From an uncultured Solirubrobacterales bacterium (GTDB lineage Bacteria > Actinomycetota > Thermoleophilia > Solirubrobacterales > Solirubrobacteraceae), in NCBI GenBank assembly GCA_903959665.1, contig CAJBXY010000284.1:1-6330 (forward strand): a stretch of DNA of 6,330 nucleotides. The letters run 5' to 3'. The notes under the pieces were generated by a model. The model ran no database searches. It had not been told where the DNA came from and saw nothing but the letters and a program-made list of their open reading frames with translations. The position numbers and the translations under genes were made by a program. This document shows positions 1 to 5,954 of the stretch, piece by piece; the first letter of the stretch is position 1, and each line of letters opens with the position of its first letter.

Positions 1-212
1 AGGTAATTAAGCAGACGGCGCCTGCGACCAACGAGCATCAGCAGGCCACGGCGCGAAGCGTGATCCTTCTTGGCGCCACGCAGGTGCTCGGTCAGATCTT
101 CAATCCGCTGGCTGAGCAGCGCGATCTGTACGCGCGTGTCGCCGGTGTTTGCTTCGCTGCCGCCGTAGGTGGCTGCGAGCTCACGGGTCTTCTCTGGGGT
201 AAGCGTGCTCAT
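1..212 (-). CDS. rpsO: Small ribosomal subunit protein S15 (partial, C-terminus beyond window)
   Basis: S15 binds the central domain of 16S rRNA early in 30S assembly and helps form the subunit platform. The ATG at 212 opens a frame of 70 full codons plus two bases (CT, so Leu) and runs off the window; S15 is usually about 89 residues, so roughly 18 are missing. It begins MSTLTPEKTRELAATYGG and holds the family landmarks NTGD (22-25), Q29, R36, TEHLR (41-45), KKDH (48-51), SRRGLL (53-58) and VGRRRRLLNYL (61-71). By alignment with E. coli S15, the rRNA-contacting residues T23, G24, Q29, H43, D50, S53 and Y70 are kept. The usual HKKDHHS segment reads AKKDHAS, so two common histidines are alanine. 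It lies 30 bases after ribF with no terminator visible between, so it is probably read from the same transcript. The identity is secure. Confidence 0.97.
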   Translation of the reverse strand, partial: MSTLTPEKTRELAATYGGSEANTGDTRVQIALLSQRIEDLTEHLRGAKKDHASRRGLLMLVGRRRRLLNY

Positions 213-242
213 CGAACGACGCAGGCTAGCAGCAAGCAGGCG

Positions 243-1127
243 CTAGAGGCCTACCAGCGCGCGCGTACTCTCAACGTCGGCGGCCATCTGCTGCTTCAGC
301 GCGTCAACGCTCTCGAACTTCTCCTCGCCGCGCAAACGCTCGAGAAATTCAACCCTCAGTCGCTGACCGTAAAGCTCACCGTCGAAGTCCAGCAGGTAGG
401 CCTCAATCAGTTCACCGAGCTCACTGTCGAACATCGGCCGCATGCCGACGTTGATCGCGGCGAGCTTCACCTCGCCGCCAGCGAGCTGAGCGCGGCCGGC
501 GTAAACCCCATGCCCCGGCGTGCAGTAACCGACAGTGGGGTTCAGATTTGCGGTCGGGTAACCGAGCTCGCGGCCGCGACGTTCGCCGTGCTGCACCTCA
601 GCGCTGAAGAGGTAGGGCGCGCCGAGCAGTCGGTTCGCCTCGCCCACCTCGCCGGCCTCCAGCAGCGCACGGATCCGGCTTGAGCTGACCGGCGCGCCAT
701 CGAGTTCGAATAGCGGCATCACTCTGGTCTCGAAGCGATCATCGGCGAGCAGATTCGCGACCCTCCCCTGAGCACGTTTGCCAAAGCCAAAGTTGTCGCC
801 GATCTGAACGCGCGCCGCACAGAGCCCGGCAACCAGCACCTCATCGATGAACTCTTCGGCGCTGTGCTCGGCGAACTCCTGGTCGAAGCTAACGACGACC
901 ATCTCCTCGACGCCGAGCGACTCAACAAGCTCAGCTTTGCGATCCAGCGACGTCAGCAGCATCGGCGCGCGATCCGGCGCTGTAACCGACATCGGGTGCG
1001 GATCGAAGGTCAAGACCGTGTCAGCGCCGGCGATCACCTCGCGGTGGCCAAGGTGAACACCGTCGAAGGTGCCGACGGCGACGACGCGCTCGCGCGGCTC
1101 AAGTTCGCTAAAGGGCGTGACCTTCAT
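243..1127 (-). CDS. ribF: Bifunctional riboflavin kinase / FMN adenylyltransferase (FAD synthetase)
   Basis: This cytosolic enzyme phosphorylates riboflavin to FMN and then adenylates FMN to FAD. The 294-residue product is close to the family's usual 300-330. The N-terminal nucleotidyltransferase-like domain (about 1-170) has GTFDGVHLGH (19-28, with the HxGH motif), TFDPHP (40-45), GDNFGFG (110-116) and SSSRIR (148-153). The C-terminal kinase domain (about 171-294) has GRELGYPTANL (185-195, with the Mg/ATP-binding PTAN), GVYA (207-210), NVGMRPMF (226-233, commonly RPTF) and EAYLLDFDGELYG (242-254); E242 matches the family's catalytic glutamate. Only 11 residues separate GH28 from TF40, where about 20 are usual, so the first helix region is short. 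The ATG shares four bases (ATGA) with the truB stop, which fixes the start and suggests translational coupling. Both activities look intact. Confidence 0.96.
   Translation of the reverse strand: MKVTPFSELEPRERVVAVGTFDGVHLGHREVIAGADTVLTFDPHPMSVTAPDRAPMLLTSLDRKAELVESLGVEEMVVVSFDQEFAEHSAEEFIDEVLVAGLCAARVQIGDNFGFGKRAQGRVANLLADDRFETRVMPLFELDGAPVSSSRIRALLEAGEVGEANRLLGAPYLFSAEVQHGERRGRELGYPTANLNPTVGYCTPGHGVYAGRAQLAGGEVKLAAINVGMRPMFDSELGELIEAYLLDFDGELYGQRLRVEFLERLRGEEKFESVDALKQQMAADVESTRALVGL
1124..1127 (-). other. ATGA start/stop overlap of truB and ribF
   Basis: The ribF start ATG and the truB stop TGA overlap in ATGA on the minus strand. This is the classic four-base overlap of coupled genes and argues for co-translation of two functionally unrelated enzymes in one operon. 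Confidence 0.85.
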
Positions 1128-1954
1128 GCTCGGAAGCCTACGACCGGTTTGATCATCCCGTCGTCACGCCGCTCAGCGAGCGCCACTACGCCGTCGTCGG
1201 CGGTCAGCAGCAACTCGGCCGGGGGCTCGTCCTCGGGCCCGCGCAGCGGCGCCGCGACAACAGGCCCCGGAGCTTCGATCGCAACACCGTGCGCGGCCTT
1301 CCTCGCGTCGTCTACGCCGAGCGCCAAGTAGTCGAAGAAACCGAGCGCCTGCGCAAGGTCAACGACGACGCCGGGGTCGGCGTCTTCGACGCAGAACGGG
1401 CCGATCCGCGTTCGCCGTAGCTGCTCGGTGTATGCGTCGCCGAGGTCGGAGATCAAGGAGCGCACGTAGGTCCCTGAGGAGCAGCGAATCCGGTATTCCG
1501 CTCTATCGCCCTCACGCATCAGCTGACTGAACTCGTAGATCTCCACATCGCGAGCAGGGAGCTCAAACTCTTCACCTGCGCGAGCCCGCTGATAGGCGCG
1601 TTTGCCGCCAACCTTGACCGCGCTGTAGATCGGCGGCCGCTGACTGATGCGGCCGAGCTTCGGCTCGAACTGCTCGGGCGGCAGCTTGTCGGTGACGGTA
1701 ATTTCGCCTTCGGGATCTCCGGTACTTGAGCTTGCCCCGAGCCGAGCGCTGGCTACGTACTCCTTCGACATGCCCATGAAGAAGCGCTGGACGCGGCGAG
1801 CTCGGCCGAGCAGAACGATCAGCAGACCGGTGGCGAACGGGTCGAGCGTCCCCGCGTGGCCGGCCTTTGCGGCGCCCAGAGATCGGCGCACGTCGTTCGT
1901 AACCTTGTGCGAGCTGAGGCCGGCCGGCTTGTCGACGAGGACTATTCCGTCCAC
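1124..1954 (-). CDS. truB: tRNA pseudouridine(55) synthase TruB
   Basis: TruB isomerises U55 in the T-arm of nearly all tRNAs to pseudouridine and also helps tRNA fold. The 276-residue product opens with the family signature MDGIVLVDKPAGLSSH. The catalytic motif GHAGTLDPFATGLL (32-45) places the nucleophilic aspartate at D38. Other family motifs are KEYVASARLG (64-73), QRPPIYSAVKVGGKRAY (105-121), CSSGTYVRSLISDLG (158-172) and LRRTRIGPF (179-187). Residues from about 214 to the end (DDARKAAHG, then LLLTADDGVVALAERRDDG) resemble the small C-terminal domain of actinobacterial TruB rather than a plain PUA domain; that assignment is from memory. The start is GTG, 7 bases after the nrnA stop, chosen because the conserved N-terminus begins there; only a weak TAGGGC lies upstream. 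The stop overlaps the ribF start. Confidence 0.96.
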   Translation of the reverse strand: MDGIVLVDKPAGLSSHKVTNDVRRSLGAAKAGHAGTLDPFATGLLIVLLGRARRVQRFFMGMSKEYVASARLGASSSTGDPEGEITVTDKLPPEQFEPKLGRISQRPPIYSAVKVGGKRAYQRARAGEEFELPARDVEIYEFSQLMREGDRAEYRIRCSSGTYVRSLISDLGDAYTEQLRRTRIGPFCVEDADPGVVVDLAQALGFFDYLALGVDDARKAAHGVAIEAPGPVVAAPLRGPEDEPPAELLLTADDGVVALAERRDDGMIKPVVGFRA

Positions 1955-1961
1955 GACAGCC

Positions 1962-2951
1962 CTAGGACTGTTCGCGAATCTGCGTGCAGAGAAGCTCGAT
2001 CAGGTCGTCGCGGCTGAGCTCGCTCTTGAAGCCCGCAGCAGCAGGGTGGCCGCCGCCGCCGCCAGCACGGGCGATCTTCGAAACGTCGACTTCACCGTCA
2101 CTGGAGCGCATCGAGATGCGGTAGCTCTCGCCGGTTTCGTCGGTCGTTTCGCGAATCAGGGCGGCTACACGCGTGCCGTCGACCGCCCGCAGAAAATCGA
2201 CTATTCCCTCGGTGTAGCTAGCGGGAGCGCCGCACTGCTCGAAATCACCATTGGTGAGCACGGAGAGCGTTAGCTGGCCATCAAGGTGGCGCTCGGCGAC
2301 GCTGAGCGCGCGCGCGAAAAGGTGAAGCTTCGCTTCAGGCAGGTTCTCGTAGACGCGCCTGAAAATCAGGTTTCCGTCGATGCCGGAGGCCAGCAGCTCG
2401 GTCGCCATGGCGTGCGAGCGGGCGGTGGCATTTGGGTACATGAAGCGGCCGGTGTCGGTGATTAGGCCGAGGTAGAGCGCCTCGGCAATCTCGACCGTCA
2501 GCGGAACATTAAGCCCGCGGGCAAGATCCCAGACGATCTCGGCGGTCGACGAGGCCTCTTCGACTACGTGATCGACACTGCCAAAGCGAGTGTTGTCGTG
2601 ATGATGGTCGATGTTGAGCAGCTGCTCCGGCGCTGCGGCCTGATCAACGAGCGGGCTGCGTTCGGTGTTGCCGCAGTCAAGGAAGACGACTACGCGCTCG
2701 TCGAGATCAGCGGGAATCTGGGAGACAACTTCGCTGATGTCGAGCCATTCGTATTCATAGGAGAGCGGGAGATCGTCGGCAGCGATGAAGCTGACGACAT
2801 CCTTGCCAAGCGCGCGGAGAATTAGCGACATCGCCAGCAGCGAACCGAGCGCGTCGCCGTCGGGGTTTTCGTGCGTGACGAGCAGGAAGCGTCGACCGGC
2901 GCCGAGGGCGGCGATCGTCTGCTCGCGGCTTTCGGTGGCAGTCGGGTTCAT
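1962..2951 (-). CDS. nrnA: DHH/DHHA1 phosphoesterase: oligoribonuclease / pAp phosphatase (NrnA type)
   Basis: NrnA-type enzymes degrade 2-5 nucleotide RNAs and dephosphorylate 3'-phosphoadenosine 5'-phosphate, using Mn at a DHH active site. The 329-residue product is of normal length. The DHH domain shows THENPDGDALGS (26-37, metal ligands H27, D31, D33), FLDCG (90-94, D92), NIDHHHDN (113-120, the DHH at 115-117) and ITDTGRFMY (164-172, D166). The DHHA1 substrate-binding domain ends with a glycine run followed by HPAAAGF (297-308). Its place between rbfA and truB is the usual one for this family. The ATG shares one base with the rbfA stop (TGATG); GAAGG lies 9 bases upstream within the rbfA end, so coupling is likely. 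The family assignment is firm; whether this protein acts more on nanoRNA or on pAp cannot be read from sequence. Confidence 0.93.
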   Translation of the reverse strand: MNPTATESREQTIAALGAGRRFLLVTHENPDGDALGSLLAMSLILRALGKDVVSFIAADDLPLSYEYEWLDISEVVSQIPADLDERVVVFLDCGNTERSPLVDQAAAPEQLLNIDHHHDNTRFGSVDHVVEEASSTAEIVWDLARGLNVPLTVEIAEALYLGLITDTGRFMYPNATARSHAMATELLASGIDGNLIFRRVYENLPEAKLHLFARALSVAERHLDGQLTLSVLTNGDFEQCGAPASYTEGIVDFLRAVDGTRVAALIRETTDETGESYRISMRSSDGEVDVSKIARAGGGGGHPAAAGFKSELSRDDLIELLCTQIREQS

Positions 2952-2953
2952 CA
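2949..2953 (-). other. TGATG stop/start junction of rbfA and nrnA
   Basis: The rbfA stop TGA and the nrnA start ATG share one base. This is a common termination-reinitiation arrangement and supports both the rbfA end and the nrnA start. Confidence 0.85.
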
Positions 2954-3310
2954 GGAGTCGCCTTCACTGCGTAAATCTACTGATTCGAGGATCTCTTCGA
3001 GCCGCGCCGCCGTTGCCGGCGTCGTATCGATCACGAACTGAACCGTCGGCGTGCGCTTCATTCGAAGCTGGCGCGCCAACGCGCTTTGGATCACGCCATG
3101 GGCGGCGTTGAGCGCTTCGAGGCAATCCTCTGGGCCGGACGGTGCGTCAAAGACGCTTACGTGGATACGGGCGCTGCTCAGGTCGGGCGTCGTCTGCACG
3201 TCGGTGACGGTCACGAAACCGACGCGCGGATCTTTGATCTGTTTGGTGATCGTGTCGGCAGCAACCTCGCGGATTGCTTCGTCGACTCGTCTCATCCTCG
3301 AGGAGGCCAT
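2951..3310 (-). CDS. rbfA: 30S ribosome-binding factor A
   Basis: RbfA is a small KH-fold protein that binds the immature 30S subunit and aids processing and folding of the 16S rRNA 5' region; it is also linked to cold adaptation. The chosen ATG gives 119 residues, within the usual 110-130. Family features are RMRRVDEAI (5-13), the hallmark IKDPRVGFVTVTDV (25-38), ARIHVSV (47-53), the AHG helix kink of the type II KH fold (70-72) and RTPTVQFVID (86-95). The same frame is open further upstream into infB, but that part lacks RbfA character, so 3310 is preferred. A second ATG at 3295 (residue 6) is possible. The gap after infB is 34 bases, and I see no Shine-Dalgarno sequence before either start. 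The stop overlaps the nrnA ATG. Confidence 0.94.
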   Translation of the reverse strand: MASSRMRRVDEAIREVAADTITKQIKDPRVGFVTVTDVQTTPDLSSARIHVSVFDAPSGPEDCLEALNAAHGVIQSALARQLRMKRTPTVQFVIDTTPATAARLEEILESVDLRSEGDS

Positions 3311-3344
3311 CGGAAGGGCAGCTGACCGACCCGAGGCAGGAGCC

Positions 3345-5954
3345 TCAGGCCAGCTGACGCTCCACCTTGCGCGTCGTGTAGGCCTCGAGCATGTCGCCCT
3401 CTTTGACGTCTTGGAAGTTCGCGAGCACGATGCCGCATTCAAACCCTTCGGCAACCTCTTTGGCGTCGTCGTTGAAACGCTTCAGCGAATCGATCGTCGT
3501 CTCGTAGACGACAGTTCCGTCGCGCACTACGCGCACGTGTGCGTTGCGAACGAGCTTGCCTGAGGTGACCTGGCAGCCGGCAATCGTCCCGACCTTCGAG
3601 GCCTTGAAGGTCTGGCGCACCTCGGCGCTGCCGAGAGCGTCTTCGACCTCCTCGGGCACGAGCATGCCTGTCATCGCGTCGCGCAGCTCCTCAAGCGCCT
3701 TGTAGATCACCGAGTAACTGCGAATCTCGACTCCTTCGCGATCGGCGGCGGCGCGAGCGTCGCCCACCGGACGAACGTTGAAGCCAAGGATGATTGCGTC
3801 AGATGCTGCGGCGAGCATCACGTCGGATTCGTTGATCCCGCCAACGCCACGGTGGATGATGTTGACCGAAATCTCGTCTTGCGGCAGCTTCGCAATCTCG
3901 TCCTCGAACGCCTCAAGCGAACCTGACACGTCGGCTTTCAGCACAAGGTTGAGATCACCGAGAACTCCCTCTTGAATCCCACTGAAGAGGTCATCGAACG
4001 ACACCTTGCGGCCGGAACGACGCGCCGCCGCCTCATTGCGCATCCGCGTCTGCCGTTCTTCAGCCTGTTGGCGGGCCACCTTCTCGTTCTTAGTGACGCG
4101 CAATAGCTCGCCGGCGTCAGGGACGCCATCGAATCCGAGCAACTCAACCGGGTCGCCAGGCAGCGCAGCGTCGCGCACCGCACCGGTGTGATCGTGCATC
4201 GCGCGGGCCTTGCCCCAGTGCGCTCCGGCGACAAAGGCGTCACCGACCTTCAGCGTTCCCCGTTGGATCAGAACCGTGACGACAGGGCCACGGCCTGGGT
4301 CAAGCTTCGACTCGACAACGATGCCGCTGGCCTCGGCGTCAGGGTTAGCTTTCAAGTCCTCCAGCTCCGAGACGACGAGCAGCGTTTCGAGCAGCTCGTC
4401 AAGGCCGACGCCCGACTTTGCTGAGACGTCCACGTATTCAGTCTCGCCGCCCCACTCCGCCGGCTGCAGCTTGCGCTCCGTCATCTCGGTTCGTACGCGC
4501 GTTGGGTCGGCGCCTTCCTTGTCAACCTTGTTGACGGCGACAACGATCGGAACGCCGGCGGCGCGGGCGTGATCGATCGCCTCATCGGTCTGGGGCTTTG
4601 GGCCGTCGTCTGCAGCGACCACAATCACCGCGATGTCGGTGACGTGAGCACCGCGGGCGCGCATCGCCGTGAAGGCTTCGTGGCCGGGCGTATCTAGGAA
4701 TGTGATCAGGCGACCATCGTGGTGAACTTGGTAGGCGCCGATGTGTTGAGTAATTCCGCCGGCCTCACCGGCGACAACCTCTGTCTTGCGGATCGCGTCG
4801 AGCAGCGAGGTTTTGCCGTGGTCGACGTGGCCCATGATCGTCACAACCGGAGGCCTCTCGACGAGATCCGTCTCCTCGTCGGCGAAGACCATCTCCTCGG
4901 CCTCCTCGTCGGCGGTGGTGACGATCTCGACCTCTTTCCCGAGCGCTTCGGCGAGAATCACGATCGCCTCATCGGAGAGCGTTTGAGTAAGCGTCGCCAT
5001 CTCGCCCATCATCATCAACTGCTTGATTAGGTCGGGGACCGGAACGCCAAGGTATTCGGAGACGTCTTTTACAGTCGCGCCACTATTCACGCGGACCGCG
5101 TCGGTCGCACTCTGCGCGCTGGTGTCGAGCGGCGCCAGCGGCGTGTCGTCGAACTTGCGGCGACCGCGGCGCCGTGGGCGCCGCTGCGGGAAGCCACCCG
5201 GAGGCGGGCCGCCACCCGGCCGACGGTTCGCTTGGGAGTCAATTACTACGCGGCGTTTGCCGCCTGCCTCGTCCGGCGCGGCCGGTTTACGCGGCGTCCG
5301 TTTTGGCTTGTCGGGCTGGGCAATAATCTTCGGACCGACGGTCGCGGCGGCGGCAATCTCGTCGATCGGCGCGGCGGGCGCTGCGTCGGCCGGTGGCTCC
5401 GGGGCCTTCTCGTCGGCCACCGGCGTCGTTGCCGCGACCGGCTCAGGCGGCTTCGGAGGCGGCTGCCCAGCAGCCTCCTTCGGCTTTGCCTTTGGCTTCG
5501 GCGGCGGCTGCGATTCACCCTTGGGCTTCGGCGCGCCCTTCGGCTTTGGCGCTGGTGGTAGCGCCGGCTCGCGCTTACCGCCGGCCGACGGAGGCTTGAT
5601 CGGCGCGACTACGTCCGGCTCAAAAACGCGGTTGCCGCCGGTGTCGACGCCCTCGTCTGGATCGAAGCTGCGCTGCTCGGCCGCAGTCGGCTGCGCGGCG
5701 GCGGGCGCTTTTGCTGCCGACTTCGGAGCCGGCTTCTTACGCAGCGCTGCTGGTGTCCTTGGCTTCGTCGGTGCCTTCGCTTGGCGGTCGCTTGAGCTGT
5801 CCCCAGCCGACCCCAAAATGCGCAGGGCTTCGTCCTCATCGACGCTCGAAGCGGCGGCCGTCACCTCAAGTCCGGCAGCGCGGAGCGCCTCTAGCAGCTC
5901 ACGGCTTGAGAGATTCTGCTCCTTCGCGATCTCATGGACGCGCTTATTGGCCAC
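3345..5954 (-). CDS. infB: Translation initiation factor IF-2
   Basis: IF2 is the GTPase that binds formyl-Met-tRNA on the 30S subunit and promotes 50S joining. From the GTG at 5954 the product has 869 residues. The first IF2N domain (1-about 50) starts with the typical ANKRVHEIAKE. A linker of about 235 residues follows, rich in Pro, Ala and Lys and ending in an Arg-rich patch (RRPRRRGRRK, 258-267). The second IF2N region is about 286-345. The GTPase domain has G1 GHVDHGKT (375-382), the G2 region GEAGGITQHIGAY (396-408), G3 DTPGHE (421-426), G4 NKVD (475-478) and G5 SAK (511-513). Domains II, III and C fill 540-869, including HRGVGGINESDV (701-712) and the fMet-tRNA-binding end GIVLANFQDVKEGDMLEAY (841-859). 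All G motifs are intact. A TTG at 5996 would add 14 residues unlike IF2, so GTG is preferred. It overlaps the preceding gene by 11 bases. Confidence 0.98.
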   Translation of the reverse strand: MANKRVHEIAKEQNLSSRELLEALRAAGLEVTAAASSVDEDEALRILGSAGDSSSDRQAKAPTKPRTPAALRKKPAPKSAAKAPAAAQPTAAEQRSFDPDEGVDTGGNRVFEPDVVAPIKPPSAGGKREPALPPAPKPKGAPKPKGESQPPPKPKAKPKEAAGQPPPKPPEPVAATTPVADEKAPEPPADAAPAAPIDEIAAAATVGPKIIAQPDKPKRTPRKPAAPDEAGGKRRVVIDSQANRRPGGGPPPGGFPQRRPRRRGRRKFDDTPLAPLDTSAQSATDAVRVNSGATVKDVSEYLGVPVPDLIKQLMMMGEMATLTQTLSDEAIVILAEALGKEVEIVTTADEEAEEMVFADEETDLVERPPVVTIMGHVDHGKTSLLDAIRKTEVVAGEAGGITQHIGAYQVHHDGRLITFLDTPGHEAFTAMRARGAHVTDIAVIVVAADDGPKPQTDEAIDHARAAGVPIVVAVNKVDKEGADPTRVRTEMTERKLQPAEWGGETEYVDVSAKSGVGLDELLETLLVVSELEDLKANPDAEASGIVVESKLDPGRGPVVTVLIQRGTLKVGDAFVAGAHWGKARAMHDHTGAVRDAALPGDPVELLGFDGVPDAGELLRVTKNEKVARQQAEERQTRMRNEAAARRSGRKVSFDDLFSGIQEGVLGDLNLVLKADVSGSLEAFEDEIAKLPQDEISVNIIHRGVGGINESDVMLAAASDAIILGFNVRPVGDARAAADREGVEIRSYSVIYKALEELRDAMTGMLVPEEVEDALGSAEVRQTFKASKVGTIAGCQVTSGKLVRNAHVRVVRDGTVVYETTIDSLKRFNDDAKEVAEGFECGIVLANFQDVKEGDMLEAYTTRKVERQLA
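5518..5553. repeat. 18-base imperfect tandem repeat in the IF2 linker
   Basis: Two adjacent 18-base units (5518-5535 and 5536-5553) match at 15 of 18 positions. They encode the PKPKGAPKPKG part of the IF2 linker (residues 136-146). This looks like local in-frame duplication in a region under weak sequence constraint. Confidence 0.6.
5944..5954 (-). other. 11-base overlap of tail-gene stop with infB start
   Basis: The minus-strand segment GTGGCCAATAA contains the GTG start of infB and, in another frame, the TAA stop of the preceding gene. Ribosomes ending the upstream gene would be placed on the infB start, so translational coupling is likely. The overlap leaves no room for a ylxR gene between the two. 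Confidence 0.7.

Noticed and set aside
60..683. Plus-strand open frame of 207 codons opposite rpsO and ribF
   Set aside because: It lies antisense to two clearly identified genes, shows no family motif, and such antisense frames are common in GC-rich DNA.
1647..2273. Plus-strand open frame of 208 codons opposite truB and nrnA
   Set aside because: It runs across the junction of two recognised minus-strand genes with no domain and low-complexity Ala/Ser/Arg content; a codon-bias shadow.
3311..3454. Upstream extension of rbfA that would overlap the infB 3' end
   Set aside because: The extra 48 residues are Ser/Arg/Ala-rich and unlike RbfA, while IF2's conserved C-terminus uses this DNA in another frame.
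3051..3563. Plus-strand open frame of 170 codons opposite rbfA and infB
   Set aside because: Antisense to conserved coding sequence on both sides of a gene junction and without recognisable motifs.
5246..5561. Arg-rich frames on both strands opposite or within the IF2 linker
   Set aside because: They are shadows of the Pro/Lys/Ala-rich linker codons and have no start signal or family resemblance.
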